Source of the DNA: Sphagnum compactum
Lineage: Eukaryota; Bryophyta; Sphagnopsida; Sphagnales
Assembly (NCBI GenBank): GCA_965153455.1
Contig: OZ234503.1
Coordinates: 5,208,001-5,272,000 of the forward strand
DNA: 64,000 nucleotides
Reading direction: 5' to 3'
Shown: piece after piece, positions 33,876 to 46,899 of the stretch
How positions within the stretch are numbered: position 1 is the stretch's first letter
Layout of the letters: the number at the start of each line of letters is the position of its first letter
The notes under the pieces: generated by a model
The model's input: the letters and a program-made list of their open reading frames with translations, nothing else
Told to the model about the DNA's origin: nothing
Databases searched by the model: none
Program-made: the position numbers and the translations under genes

Positions 33876-34849
33876 CTTTCAAGGCAACATTCAATGTCTT
33901 CTTGGGGTTTCAGAAATGATTTATTTTAGGAAATGATTTTCTTTACATTCCTTGGGTTTTTAAGGTTAGGATTAGGGTTTTCCTTCTTTAGGTTTCTAGG
34001 ATTAGGGTTAAAATTAAGTTTGAACAAGATGGACCTTGCATACGTATGTATGTTTTGAGTATTATATGAGGTTCTATACTATACAAAAGTTTGAAGTATA
34101 TGTACGTATTTGTTAAGGGGGTAGGATGATTACATGATTTTGATGAACAGGGCATTTAGGATAGGGACTACTCATGGAGCCTTGTAGTTTTAATTTTGCA
34201 TTCTTGTTGGTTTTGAATCATGATGATGGCTTGGGACTGCCTAAAGAGGGAAGATCTAAGGAAGAATAAGAGGATTCCTAGACACAGTTTGGAAGAAGTA
34301 AAGATAGTTGTAGGTACTTGGTAGTAGAAAACCACATATTTTATTTGTTGTTTTGATTTCATTTCCACATAACATGGAAATTGTGCTGTAATTCGAATGG
34401 AGTTGTTTTAGTAAAATTGAGAAGTACAGATTTTTACAACGATTTCCATGTCCATATTGTTGTGTGAATTTTTTGGAGTATAAAAAATGTAATGTATTAA
34501 ATTGTAATTTTGTTTATGGATTCTTCGGCATTGTATTGTGAAGTGCAGATTCTAGTTATATGAAATAACCATGAATCTGGTGTTTTAATGAATTGCAAAG
34601 TCAAGTGTGTTTAGAATCAAGGCAAAAATTGTGAATGCATGCATATTATAGTGCAAATATGTTGTTACAGTAAAGTAATTCTGCAAGGATTGCATTTCAC
34701 TTCTACCATTTAACGACCATCTTGTGGGGAAATTTTTTCTGTTTTTTCTTTTAATAACAGGAAGGTTTTTTATAAATTTTGTTACTGTATTCTAAAGGAG
34801 AATATTCATATGAATGGTTTTGTTTTCCAGTTCAAAAATAAGAGGGGTA
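33876..34849. other. No gene; expected 5' LTR of the copia is absent
   Basis: The copia 5' leader and LTR should lie here, but nothing matches the 305 bp LTR at 19146-19450 and no primer site complementary to tRNA-Met is visible. The rest is AT-rich unique sequence. Confidence 0.5.
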
Positions 34850-37800
34850 TATTAGAAAGTATCAAAGGTCCAAGTGGTTAACACCGTAAGGATTGCATAA
34901 CGATCTACAAACTTTGAAGAAGAAAAATTGTGAAACAAAAGGAATTAGATGGTGACCCAAAGTTTATAGTGACAATTGGACTTGGAGGCAAATCATCAAA
35001 TCACTAGAAAACAAACGAAAGACAATCTTGAAAATGGAAAAGAGTATGCCTACAGAAACCCCATATCAGAATTTGATGTTGGATAGACGAGTTATGAAAA
35101 CAGAGGAAAGACCTGCAGGCACAAGTCGTTTCTACCACAAGAGGTGGTATGGTGTGAAGTATGGACCCAAGAAGGCACAATTATAAACGATAATCTCCAC
35201 GAAGAAAGATGCAGTCAACTATTCACCCAAATCAGTGGGTGCAATATACTTTTCAGCTATAATCTGTGGTTCAGAATTGGAAAGATCTAACGGAGCAAGG
35301 ATTTTTGCAATACTTGATCAATTGTAGGAAATCTCAAGTCCAGAGTTGATGACTAGCCGAGGAAGGGATGTTACGAGAGGTATACAACCCAAGTTTGTGT
35401 ATTAGTCTACATTTTTAGATTACTATAAACCAGTGGAAGATTGGGAGGTGGAAGAAAACACCAATATCAATGTGGTTGAGGAGACTAAAGAAAATTACCC
35501 ACGATCATCTAAGTATGCAGAGGCATAGGTGAATGTGTTGGATGAAGTACCATAGTCATATTCACATCAAGGGAATCCAGAGTCGGAACAAATAAGGTAC
35601 ATAGTCAAAACAAGAGATTATGAATCTGTGGATTAGGAGATAGATTACTTTCAAAGGGTTTGTGCATTATGTGAAGAAGGACATATAATCATGGATTATC
35701 CTTTTGTGCCTTTTCACATCAGAATAAGTATTGCTAGGCATGTGGAGTTACAAAATGTGGTAGGAGCATTAATGGATTAACCATAGGAATAGGAAACATG
35801 AATTCGTGTAGTCCAAAACAGATTTAGAGGCATGGAGTTGGGAAGTTAATTGGGACCACAAACTTGACATATTCGTCCATCTATTCAGATTAGGAGTAAA
35901 GGACCAAAGGTGTATTCACATCCACATTCTGCACCATAGAAGATACCAATGGGTAACCATAGAATGGAACATTGTCGACCTTTAGTCAACACAACTTCAC
36001 CAATTGTGTTAGAAGTGGTAGTTGTTGAAACCCGAAAACAACCTGTTGGATTAGGAATTATTCAATCACTTGATGCGGGTATAATAACCACAAGAGTGGA
36101 AATAATTGTTGCGCCCAACATGGATGTTGTCAGAAGGGGAGTACTAATTGGATATGCAACAAAATTAGTTAGCGAAACAGGTGGAGTTTCGGCAGGAAGG
36201 AATTTGAATCGAAGTTCAGCATTACCAACAACAACTATTGGAGTTGTTGGGATGCTTCAGATGGTGTTTACCAATCCAGTAATGACTACTCATGTGAACA
36301 AGACTGAAGATCGACCACCAATGAACTCAATGGCTGCTGGAGGGTATAGAAATGTAGATGCAGCGAATCCAAGAGGAGGATATTGAGAAGCATCTACTGT
36401 AATTGCACAAATTCCTAATCATGGAAAGGGCCATTATGTTAGGCCAAACAGGGTAGCTCTTAAGTATCCTGATTTTTAAAAAATGCTTATCTAGATGTTC
36501 ATGTCAGAATGTTCAATTCTGTAATAAAAGTAAATGCAAAGATTTTTAAAGAGTATATCATCAATGTGTTTAATTATATGTTAATAGATACAACATTGGA
36601 TTGGTGTCATAATTACATGTCAAAATTCCCTAATTGTACTTTTTAGGAACTTACATAGGCATTTTACAAATGTCATCAGAATAATTAGAATGATGAGCAA
36701 ATATACATGGAGCTCAAGAATATGAAGCAAAAGGAGATTGAGAAGGTGGAGGTTTACTATGAGCGGATTCAGAAGCTGGCTCATGGTTTACCAGTACCAA
36801 TCATAGACAATTTTTTGACTATTATGTTTAGAGTGGGTTTGCAATCTTACTTCAGGATTGCTATTATAGGGATGAAACGGTTAACACTAAAACAACATAA
36901 GGATGCAGCAATGTTGTGTGAAGAAGGCGTGACTACTGCAAAAGCAAGGAGTGCACTTTCAATACCACAGAATACCAAATAAGTAACACTAGCGAAAACA
37001 CAGAGTAATATAGGGAAGACTAACAAATATTGCACACACTGTGGGATGATGAATCATAATGTGAAAACATGCAGAAAGAAGAAAGAGCAAACCACGGTGG
37101 TAACCATAGAGGTAGTTTAACCAAGTCAAAAACCACAAAAGGCATCTTCATATGCACTTCATATGCATGCCATATCTATGGTTTGAGTGGACATAAAATG
37201 ATAGATTGTCCAAAGTTTGCTGAGATGCAAAAGATGTTTCATGGGAAATTTGTGGCAATAGCAGAGGTTCAACTTATTGGTGAGACACAAACAATCACTC
37301 TAAATGTCAATGTGGCGGATGTTAATGTTACCACAAGAAGTAAAGTAATTGAAGAACAGGTGTTCAAGGATAGAGAATCAAGGAAAGTAAAGAGTGTTAT
37401 TGATTTGGAAAAAGAAAAATGGTTGAAGAAGTCAATGGTGGAGATAATTCAACAGATTCAGAAAACACAAACCTAGACAGAAGGGCCAAATCAACATCCA
37501 TGGAGGGATGGAACACAACCTGGCTGGGTATGCCAAATACTACTCCTATGGAAACACAAAAATCTTAGGAAGTAGTGAATTCACAAGAGAAACTGATCAT
37601 AGTAGAAGAGAGTTTTCTAGATATTGGTAAGTAGATGCTAGAAATAAGTTATATTTTGAACTTGAAACAATTGTTTAAAATAGCTCCTAAATTAAAAAGA
37701 TATCTTTGGCAGGAGCTAAAATGAAAGAAAATTCAGAATTTAAGTAGAGTAACCATCCAAAAATAAGTTGGTTCTTTAGTTCTAGAGGTAAGGACAGCTG

Positions 37801-38835
37801 TTGTAGCAATAGATAATCATATGGTAGTTATCCAAGTACAGATTAGGAAGAATACAATAGAGGATGTGTTGCTAGATGGAGATTTTAGAGTTAATATTAT
37901 CATAGAACAATTAAGGTTGGGGCTTCCAAAGCCTAAACCTGCACCATATAATCTGAAGATGGCACATCAAACAACCATAAAACCAATGGGGTTGATCAAA
38001 GATCTGAAGATATATGTTCATGGCATTCCTTACATAACTATGTTTACTATACTTCAAAAGAATGTGGTAGATTCTAATTATTCCATGTCGTTGGGGAGAC
38101 CATGGTTGAAGGTTATTAAAGTGACACATGATTAAGGGAGTAACAATGTTACCATACAAGGGAATGGGACAGTTAGAACAATTATAGTCACCAAACATTT
38201 GGGGGGTGAAGTAAGAAGACCATAAGTGTTACTGTGCTATGATTATTAGAATTGCATCATAGATGAAGAAGAAGGTATCATCTTTGTTACAGATCCAGAT
38301 TTATTCTCAATAAGAACTATCAGTTTACTTGAGAGAATTCAATCTATGAAAACCACAGATGTGGAGATCATGGATATTGATGAGAAGATTAGTAATTCAG
38401 AATGGGGATCTGCAGTACGAAGCACAGAAAAAAAGATAGCTTGCAGGATAAGGTATATCCAAAAATGTACTATAGACATCAGCTAGGGAGTGTGGTAGTG
38501 GATGAAACTCCAGCAAAAATCAAAGCATAGGAATTGCAGATAGTTAGATGGATGTTAACTAAAGATCAACAATTGATGAAGCTCAATTCAGGAATTAATG
38601 CAGAACCATAGTTGGTGAAGATTAATGCTTAGCTAAAGCCATGCAAGGTATTGGAACTGGAGCAACTGATGAAGAAGTTCAAAGATGTTTTTGCATGGAC
38701 ATACAAAGATTTGAAAGGGATTCCATCAAAGCTAACACAACACAGAATTGAGTTGGAAATTATTATACCACCGGCACATTAAGCCAAGTACAGATTGAAT
38801 CCAAACTATGTTATAACAATCAAACAAGATATAGA
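34850..38835 (+). pseudogene. Decayed Ty3/gypsy gag-pol, truncated inside the reverse transcriptase
   Basis: A heavily mutated plus-strand retroelement. Gag-like sequence lies at 36707-36982 (a helical block with YYERIQKLAHGLP). A first knuckle, CTHCGMMNHNVKTC, is near 37035 in a different frame, and a second, CHIYGLSGHKMIDC, is near 37170. A retropepsin-like domain lies at 37821-38135 with its catalytic Thr-Gly lost (LLDGDF) and the downstream LGRPWLK block kept. A connector leads to DVFAWTYKDLKGIP near 38690 and the first residues of RT (YRLNPNY). The match stops at about 38835. Many TAG/TAA codons interrupt it, and no LTRs are identified. It is a different gypsy lineage from the chromovirus at 24 kb. 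The region 34850-36500 is assigned only from position and faint similarity. Confidence 0.75.
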
Positions 38836-39250
38836 CAACCTAGGGGTGAAGATGGGCTGGTGGAGGGTTCTTTGAGGAGGAAATGGGGTGGGGGGAAGGT
38901 TGTGGTTTGAGGACAAATGATCCCCAAGGAGAAGATGGGTGCATGGGTTTCATCAAGGAGGGGATGTGCTTGGGGAGAGCATGTTCCTTGAGGAGAAGAT
39001 TGAGCTAGGGAGAAGATGAGCCCATGGGATGCCCATGAGAAAGTGATCCTTGGTAAATGGATTTGGAAGGGTGGGTAGGTGGGAAAAAAATTGGCTTTGG
39101 GGTCGGGGTGAGCTCTAGGGTTGGGTTCTGGTGGGCGAGCCAGAGAAAGTGGCAAGTGGGGCTTTAGGGGGTGGAGGGGTCCAATTGGGTTTGGTTAACT
39201 AGGGTAGGCCTGGTAAATGACTAAGTTTGCACTCCAGGTTGGATCATGGG
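38836..39250. other. G-rich, C-poor strand-asymmetric block
   Basis: The plus strand is strongly G/purine-rich with many GGGG runs and imperfect repeats of GGAGAAGATG. It begins exactly where the gypsy RT stops. The long minus-strand frame across it is Pro/Ser-rich and low-complexity, so I do not call it a gene. Confidence 0.6.
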
Positions 39251-41330
39251 GGTTTATAACCCTAATTGTTGGGCTGGGTTGTACATCTCGCTGTATATAA
39301 TTTGTTACTCCTATTTAGTGTTTGCCACAATGCAATTGTTTTTTTAATGGCGTGCACTCTGAATATCCCTTGTCTGATATTATCCTTCAAGGAATTTTGG
39401 AGCTCTTGGAGCGTCTTGGAGGTAACATATGCTGCTTCTAGGCTACATCAATCTAGCTACATCATCATTATCAAAACATTTCATCAATTCCATATTCTTT
39501 TCCTCCTTTTTGTTCTAAGTTCCTCGTGTGGCCAGATCAAGATGTTGGTCTTTCTTCTCCAATTTCTTTTCTTCTATTTATAGCTTCTTCAACACAATAC
39601 CGGATTTGTAGCCAGAACAATGACAATATGATGTAATCTGCCAAACTTTATTAATAAAGGAACATATAGAAAGTGGATATACAAATGAGAGGACCCAGGA
39701 GTCCAAGCTCAATTGCACCAAGACTCAAATTGTCCTTCCCCATAATGGAGGCTGGGCTAAAGTTTGCAAGGCTAATCATAATAAAGAAGAAACTGTGGTT
39801 GCACAATGCACACATAATCACTGCAGGGCCCAAGGCACTATATATACACACGACATTGCGTCATCAGCAGTTGGTGGAGTAAAAGTGGCCACTAAGAAAT
39901 ATTAACATTTTTGACAGCAGGAACACACTTTGTTAACCTTTCTATAGACGGGAGCAACTGTTTTCACAAATATTTAAGATTAATTGAAGTGTAGAGGTAT
40001 AGAGAAGTGAATTTCATGATAGCATGGAGATGGAGCTCTCATGCTTGATTTCATAACCTGTTCATGTGGTGGATTCCGGTCTTGTGTTGTGTCAAAGTGT
40101 CAAATATTCCTCATGAATTAGAGCAGAATATGTCCATGCTAATGGCATTATTCTCACGCTCCCTCCTTGCCTCCTGAGCAAATTCCAAATCTCACAGACA
40201 TCAAAGAATTGTAGAGTTGGTCTGCACTTTGCTATTTTCGCAGACTAGTGCAAGGCAAGTATATAGCATCTGGATTACTTATTATGTTGGATTTTCGGAG
40301 CAAATGGTTATTTCTTCCCACCAAATTCTCCGACATTTGACTCCACCTCAGAAGTTACTGGTTTTGGGGTCATTCTCTGCCTTGCAATCAGGGGCAGTTG
40401 TCGAGGATCCTTATAATGTGTTGGTCCCTTGTTTAAGCTCTTGTGAGAAAACAGTAGACCTAATAAAAGGAAATCAGGTAAATACTCCAGAGAAATAATA
40501 CCCAATGCGTCATATCTTTGGGGAAACCATTCTGAGGAATTCCCTAACAGTATGTATTTTGGAGGGCACCTTATACACGTGAGTAATGCCGCCTAGAAAC
40601 AGGAGGCAAGAGGCCTCTTGTTGGTGTAAGACCTGCATCTCACTTCTACCACCACGTGACTTACATATTTCTACCTTATGATAACTTTTGCCTGGTACTT
40701 TATGATTGGTAAGGCCCATGTGTGTGGGACATCCTGAAAATGCAGGGCTGCAAATTTAGCTACTGGGAATGTGAGCTTGAGGCTTGGGGCGTTACCGTTC
40801 AATTGAGGGGTTAAATTTTTTGACGTGATTTTTAATGTCTCTTTTTAGGTCAAGTAGGTTTGGCTCAAATTAAAGCTCAGGTCACAGAACTCGGCAGCAT
40901 GATGCACACATATTAAAGTGACCTTGGACAGGCTTCCCCAAATGATTGCATATCTGACGTCAAATTTAATTGCGGGTACCATCTGGGACTAAGCATTGCA
41001 CAAACCAACAACGATACCCAACAATCATTTTTATTTCACAGGAACAAAAAGTCAGCTGCACAATGATGGGATTTGTATGAGTATAATGTATGAAAGATAC
41101 CTTGCACGGCGAAGCAGCTAGCTACGTTGTTACAAATTGACAGCCCAAAAGGCTGGTGATAGGTGCCTACTCCTAGTATCTGTCTCCTGGCGTCCAATGA
41201 TTCCCAAACGAGGCAAAGCTAGAGGATACGAAGCATCCACCTACCAACGGCAATCCCTGGTTACCGGAAACTGACCGGAAAAGCTTGCTAACGGGAAATA
41301 GATCCGAATTCACGGAGACACGACGTGAGA
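39251..41330. other. Intergenic, no gene recognised
   Basis: Mixed sequence of moderate GC content upstream of the OVATE gene. No conserved domain, RNA gene or element end was found. Confidence 0.4.
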
Positions 41331-41483
41331 ATGTTGCGGGATGGTGCGCTATCCAGCACGCAATCCAGATGGCTTTTGGCCTTGGCGGTCATCACCATTG
41401 CTTTTTTGGGCTGTAACTTTGTCATATCTCTCAAGCCAGGTTCACTTCTCTCAGTGACTAGCACTGATCTGGTGCTGGACTAG
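41331..41483 (+). CDS. Short membrane-segment ORF upstream of the OVATE gene (possible uORF)
   Basis: The ATG at 41331 opens a 50-residue frame with one strongly hydrophobic segment (LLALAVITIAFLGC) followed by a short polar tail and a stop. It lies about 650 bp upstream of the OVATE gene in the same direction, in sequence of similar composition. It could be an upstream ORF in a long leader, a first exon or chance. A GT...AG pair at 41956-42012 (57 bp) could be a leader intron, also unproven. Confidence 0.2.
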   Translation: MLRDGALSSTQSRWLLALAVITIAFLGCNFVISLKPGSLLSVTSTDLVLD

Positions 41484-42127
41484 GTAACATGTCTGACATT
41501 GCCTTTCAGCGGTTTGCTTGCATTTTGTTTTGGTATCCTAGCATCCTTTCGAGCGCTCTTCTTTGACTAGATTCCGAAGCTGCATTCAGTGCTAGAATTT
41601 GAAACGATTCCTGGCATTGGATGGATGGCGCGATCCCTGACGAGCAGGTTCATGATTGAGTTGTCGCGCGCTTTTATCACCACCAACTTCCCAGGTTTGT
41701 GAGTTTCTTCTGCCTTTCTTTTACATGTCCAGGTGTACAGCGGGGCTAGCTCATGCCCTGGTCATGCATGTCGTGCCGTTGTTCTTCTTCTACCGATTAT
41801 ATTCAGCGCAACTTTCCTTCTTGATTTTTGTTGGAAGGCACTGTTGCTCTTGGCTGAATTCCTGACGGAGTACGCAGCGACGTTCTTGGAACTCAACTTC
41901 CAACCACTCCAAAATGGAACTTTCAATATAGAATCGAGACCTCATTTTAATACAGGTAATGTACGAGTTGCAATTTCTAAACGATTACGTAACGCATTGC
42001 ATTTCGTTCCAGGTTGAATGAGAGCAATAGCCAGAAAGAAAAGGACAAAGGGGCATGTTTTTGAGGATTGCCAAGACATTGCAATATTGAGCTGGTTTCC
42101 AAGTGGTCAGTAGAGTTTTCAATCAAT

Positions 42128-44317
42128 ATGGCTTCCTCGGTTAAGGCACCCAAGTTTGGGTTGGTGAGCTCGATCATACCAGATGTGTGGCTCTTCAAGC
42201 TCAAGTCGCTCGGAAGCAGGTCTGTGAAGAGGCGCGGGACTCTCAATACCCCTAAGAGTGAGCCAGTGGCGGCCGACCAGCTCGCTCCGTTCCTTCCGAA
42301 AACGGTACAGAACTGCTACGAGCATACCTCACCATCACGTTTACCTCCTTCGAAGCCCACGGAGGTTACCACACCTGACAAGCGAACTGAGTCTGATACT
42401 AGTATTAGCCGCAACGGAAACCAATTTCTTGATGATGCATATCTGACCCAACCTACGAGCAAGAGATCATTCATAGTCACGCCAGTGGTAACGAGCTGCA
42501 AGACGCCAGGTTCCCAGATTACCGTATCTAGTGAGTCCCCAAGTTCTCTTTTTGACCGCGCAACCACCTATAACAGGACGACAGCTTTGTCTCTGAAGAA
42601 TATGCGTAAGCTCGGCGGAGATCAGTTGTTGACTATAGGCAAAGGAAACGCGCGTTCATCATTCCGAAAATTGGGGCCAATCAACATAGCTTGGTTGTTG
42701 CCTGGATGCGGAAGTGCACCTCGCAGACAGGTAAGGCACGAGAGTTTCGACATGGAAAACGAATCTAAAACCGAGCTCGAAGCTGTTGTCCCAGAGATCG
42801 AGCCCAGTGGCGTTGGAAATGTTTATCCAACATGGCCAAAGACGGCGGGGTCGAGGGAGCATGCGACCACTTGGAGCCTGGAGCTCACGAATGGTGAAGT
42901 ACTGAAGAAACAGGTGGTGATCACCCAGGGTAAGTTTGGAAATGGCTGGGTAGGTTCAGAGTCGAGTTTCCGGGACTTGAGATCCAGGAGTGGAATCGAA
43001 GCTGGATCGCTCAGTTCTTGCATGAATGAACTAGAGCCTGATTTGGGTCACAAAGTCAGCCCTCGCAGGTTGAGTTCATCGACTAATGAGACCACGAGGG
43101 GATCCCGAGATCCACCCTGGAGCTTTGCATATCCGAGTGGCACTGATACCACCAACGTGAGCTCTTTCGAGCTCGGGGTCAGAAAAAACAGAAGCATGTG
43201 GTCGACCACTTCGGATTCAGAGGCGGCTTTCAACGGAGAGACGGAGAATGGAAATGTCTCCGACACCCAGAGTGTTTTGCGAGCCAGAATCCTCGCCGCT
43301 GAACGTCTCAGAGAAGGTTCAAATTTCTCCAGCCGAGAGCATAAGAAAAAAGACAATTTAACCTCGAAACGTGACGAATCGACAGCACTACTGGATTCCA
43401 TAAAGTCGGTTCTCGAGCAACGGAGGCAGAAATCTCTTCTCCTCGAGGAAGAAGAACCTCAACAGGCATGCTGCCGCTTGTCGACACACGGGAGCCCTGC
43501 TTTGGGGGCTCACAACACGCCGGTGTTCGAGAGCTTCCTCGAAGTTTCCGCCAAGGGTCGAAGCCTCAATCTCCCCGCCGAAGCAACTCGCGTGCGAGTT
43601 GATGATAGCTCGACATCCAGTGCGCGCGAACTTCACTGCATCAACGTCGAATCTCCAAGTCAGACAACAACGCCGCAAGGTCAAGCACACGAATTTTGTG
43701 ATTGTCGGCCAAATCGTGGAGGTCGAGAAGCTCGAGGATCACGAAATTTTACCTACACGAGAAGAGATTCTTCCTGCAGAGCAAAGCAACGCACTCATGA
43801 ATCCAAGGAATCAATTAAGTCCAAGAAATGGTCATCTAGACATAAGAGCAAGGAATCGCACGGCGACAGATCAACGAGCCATCCACACCGTACGGGCCAC
43901 AGCATGGAGAATTCAAAGTTTCAGGAGTGTGATTTTACTCCTGACAAGCAGAATGTATGCAGGAAACCTGGATCTCGACGCAGGTCTAGTAAGGAGTATT
44001 CAAGGTCTGCTGCTTTGAACGCCACAGCAACAGCAGCAGCAGCACCGGAAGAGGCAATGCTAGATATGACCATAATTCCTAACGAGCTACACGGCTTGGT
44101 GAAGGAGAGCGTGGCGGTGGTGAAAAGTTCGTATGATCCGTATAAGGACTTTCGGGAGTCAATGATCGAGATGATAGTGGAGAAGGACGTTCAAGAGACC
44201 GGGGATCTGGAGGAGCTACTGCAGTGTTATCTATCCCTGAATGAGGTCGAATACCACACCGTGATTGTCAACGTCTTCACAGATGTCTGGCGTGAACTTT
44301 TTGGCAATTACAGTTGA
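42128..44317 (+). CDS. OVATE family protein (OFP), single exon, 729 aa
   Basis: A plant-specific transcriptional regulator, usually a repressor that binds TALE homeodomain proteins and shapes organ growth. I choose the ATG at 42128 rather than the in-frame one at 42068, because the family's conserved N-terminal motif begins right after it (KFGLVSSIIPDVWLFKL, residues 7-23). The middle is long, Ser/Thr/Arg-rich and probably disordered. A short Ala run (about 635-640) precedes the C-terminal OVATE domain, about residues 645-726, with the hallmark DPYKDFRESMIEMI and a final DVWRELF. Most OFPs of flowering plants are 150-400 residues, so this one is unusually long. No stop, frameshift or intron is seen, and codon use and GC content are higher than in the flanking repeats, as expected of a live gene. 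Confidence 0.93.
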   Translation: MASSVKAPKFGLVSSIIPDVWLFKLKSLGSRSVKRRGTLNTPKSEPVAADQLAPFLPKTVQNCYEHTSPSRLPPSKPTEVTTPDKRTESDTSISRNGNQFLDDAYLTQPTSKRSFIVTPVVTSCKTPGSQITVSSESPSSLFDRATTYNRTTALSLKNMRKLGGDQLLTIGKGNARSSFRKLGPINIAWLLPGCGSAPRRQVRHESFDMENESKTELEAVVPEIEPSGVGNVYPTWPKTAGSREHATTWSLELTNGEVLKKQVVITQGKFGNGWVGSESSFRDLRSRSGIEAGSLSSCMNELEPDLGHKVSPRRLSSSTNETTRGSRDPPWSFAYPSGTDTTNVSSFELGVRKNRSMWSTTSDSEAAFNGETENGNVSDTQSVLRARILAAERLREGSNFSSREHKKKDNLTSKRDESTALLDSIKSVLEQRRQKSLLLEEEEPQQACCRLSTHGSPALGAHNTPVFESFLEVSAKGRSLNLPAEATRVRVDDSSTSSARELHCINVESPSQTTTPQGQAHEFCDCRPNRGGREARGSRNFTYTRRDSSCRAKQRTHESKESIKSKKWSSRHKSKESHGDRSTSHPHRTGHSMENSKFQECDFTPDKQNVCRKPGSRRRSSKEYSRSAALNATATAAAAPEEAMLDMTIIPNELHGLVKESVAVVKSSYDPYKDFRESMIEMIVEKDVQETGDLEELLQCYLSLNEVEYHTVIVNVFTDVWRELFGNYS

Positions 44318-46899
44318 CATTGGTGTTGTAATTGATCTCCATAGTACCCATCTTCCGAGAAGAATATCCATCAGTGATTCCCTATTGCCTGCAAATCATC
44401 TTTCAATCATCCTGGGCGCCTGTTCTTTCTGCCTTCTCGGGGAATCCCAGCTGAAGATTTTAATGAGATCTTACTTCGCCGCTGCATCTTCTGCCGGCAC
44501 GTACATTGGCAAGCTAGTGTAACATGTAATCGAGTTAGTTATTCAAATCCACATTCACTCATTAGTTGATAATAGTTTCAGACCCTTGACAATTGAAGTT
44601 TTTTTTTTTTTGGATAAAATTTGGAGCCATTGGCAGGAATAATTTGGTGTTAGCTGGTTGAATTTTGGTGTTATAGCTAGTTGAAAAGGTCCCATTAAGA
44701 TGTATATATACACCAAACTCAATTGATCAACAACCCCTTAGGAGCAATTAGTATTTTTATTCAAAACAAAAACTTATAAGACAATTTTTTTGGGGTTGTT
44801 TCTATTAAAATTTTGGGAAATTCTATTTCTCTAGTGCAAATTCGACTAATTTTGCTATTTTTTGGGAAAAATTCGTCCAATTTTTGATACCACAAGATTG
44901 AAAAAAACACCCTGCTTTAGGAGTAGTGGAACTCACAGACTGCTGCCATGGGATGCATTTTTTGAAGATCAGAACATAATGAGATAGATGATGAAACATA
45001 ATCGTTAAAGTTGCTAGACCTTCTCCATCATGCTTTGAAGTATTAATACGATTATCAACAACTAAATGCTTTTTCTAGTTCTCTATGAAGCAATGAAATT
45101 TCTTGAGGATGGATGCATTGTCCTTAAGGTGGTAAAACCACTCCCTGCTTCCCCTCTCTTCCGGCACCTTGACACAAGCCTTCACAATTTTGCAAACAAA
45201 AACACGTGGCTCGAAGTAACCCTAAAAGTACATCAATCTCCAACTGCACAAACCCCACCAAAAAAAACTAGTCTGATAGGTCCAAAGAGAGTAGAAGGAA
45301 TCAGTTCTGGATGAATAATGGTTATTGTCATTTAACCTTCCAAGGACCGGACTTTTATTGCTATGTCAAGGATGAATCTCAAGAGCCTATACATCCAGCC
45401 CTACAATCTTGTATAGGTACTCAGGCAGAAATTCAATCTTGACCGTGGCAGGCAACTTTCAGAATCACCCAGAAAATATTACAATCCATGGTAGAGATTC
45501 GCAGATCTAGTTGAACTAAGTGGAGTCTAGGCATTTTTTGTTCCCAAAAAACTTCTCTTGTACCATTTTTTGTGAAATTCCAGTTGCAGCTATTATTTTC
45601 TCCAGAAATCTGCGTGAATGCCCATAATTAGTGAAAAGTCATTTGTTGGCTCTGCCTTTCCAAGAGAGTGGTGGACACGTTTTGTGGAACATTTCCTAGC
45701 CTATTTGAATCGTTGCTGGTTTGGAAGGAAATGCCAATTCTCTTGCAAGATCAACTTGTGCCCACATGCACCAAAAAGCCATTCCCTAGATCAGAGCCAC
45801 TATGCAACGAGTTGATTGTTTTTACACGCCCCCTTTGTACATGTGTGGTGCTTATGCAGGGCGAAAGTGGAGCCGCTGAAGTTTGCTCACCCTTCCATCC
45901 CCTTACAAATCTTACACATGGCTGGCAAGCACAGTCTCCATGTATGATCAAACAAGTGAGGGTCCTACTTGACATGAAGAGTTGAGGTTTGGGAAGGGGG
46001 ACCCAAGTTAGCCAAAGCACCTCCAGAATGTAATTGATGAATTAATTCCAAGACATCGATGGCTGACAATTATCATCCATAGTAGCAACACCTTGTAAGT
46101 TGAAGTTTAAAAACAAAATGAGACCCAAGTCATTGCAAACTTCCTCAACATAATAAAGTTATCTGCAAAGCCCTACCTAGTTTCACACCCTATATGCTCT
46201 CTTTGCTCCTAGTTTCAACAAAACCAGAAAGTAGGGACAACTGAGGAGGAGATGAGAAATTTCGGGCATTTGGCTCTTATTCTATTGTGTTAGCCACAAA
46301 ATAGTTGTGGTTGATGTGGCCATTGCCCAGCCAAAGGGATTAATTCATGCAACCCTTCAACATTTCTCCTTCTAGATTTATTCAATGTGCATTGAAGAAC
46401 TCATTTCTTGCACAAAAATAATCTACAAGCAAAGCTCACATCACGAAATTTGCCTATTGTTGGTGATTGAGCATGTGATGCCAAGCACCATCAATTCTGA
46501 CACATGCATTGAGTTTGTATCCTCCAACAATGTTGACCTTCTTTTCAAGGTCATGTGATCTCACGCAATCTCATTTTCACAATCATCCTTGAAGCATGGC
46601 ACGGATGACCCACTTTTGCTTCTAACATTGCAAACGCTTTGTGAACTACTTCATGATATCCACATTTACACCTCTTTAACATTTGATAAACAACATAGTT
46701 TAAGCTCATGTGCATGTCAAAAAAATTGGAATTAGTTCTTGAAAGGAGCTTTTATCTCTCTAGAAGTCTTCAAGATTACTTTAACCTCATCCTTGAAGCT
46801 TCCATCTTTCTTCACAATAATCTTTAGCAATTTTCATTAACTCATAATTTTACATTGTGACACATATTTAATTAATTTTGAACTTTACAAAAGTCCAAA
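44318..46899. other. 3' flank of the OVATE gene and intergenic sequence, no gene recognised
   Basis: Short open frames (45066-45314, 45668-45985 and others) carry no recognisable domain. No RNA gene or repeat boundary was found. Confidence 0.4.

Noticed and set aside
38820-39155. Minus-strand Pro/Ser-rich frame of 111 aa
   Set aside because: Produced by the G-rich composition of the plus strand; low complexity and no conserved motif.
41956-42012. 57 bp GT...AG segment before the OVATE start
   Set aside because: Could be a leader intron, but there is no coding or transcript evidence to decide, so it is only mentioned in the upstream ORF entry.
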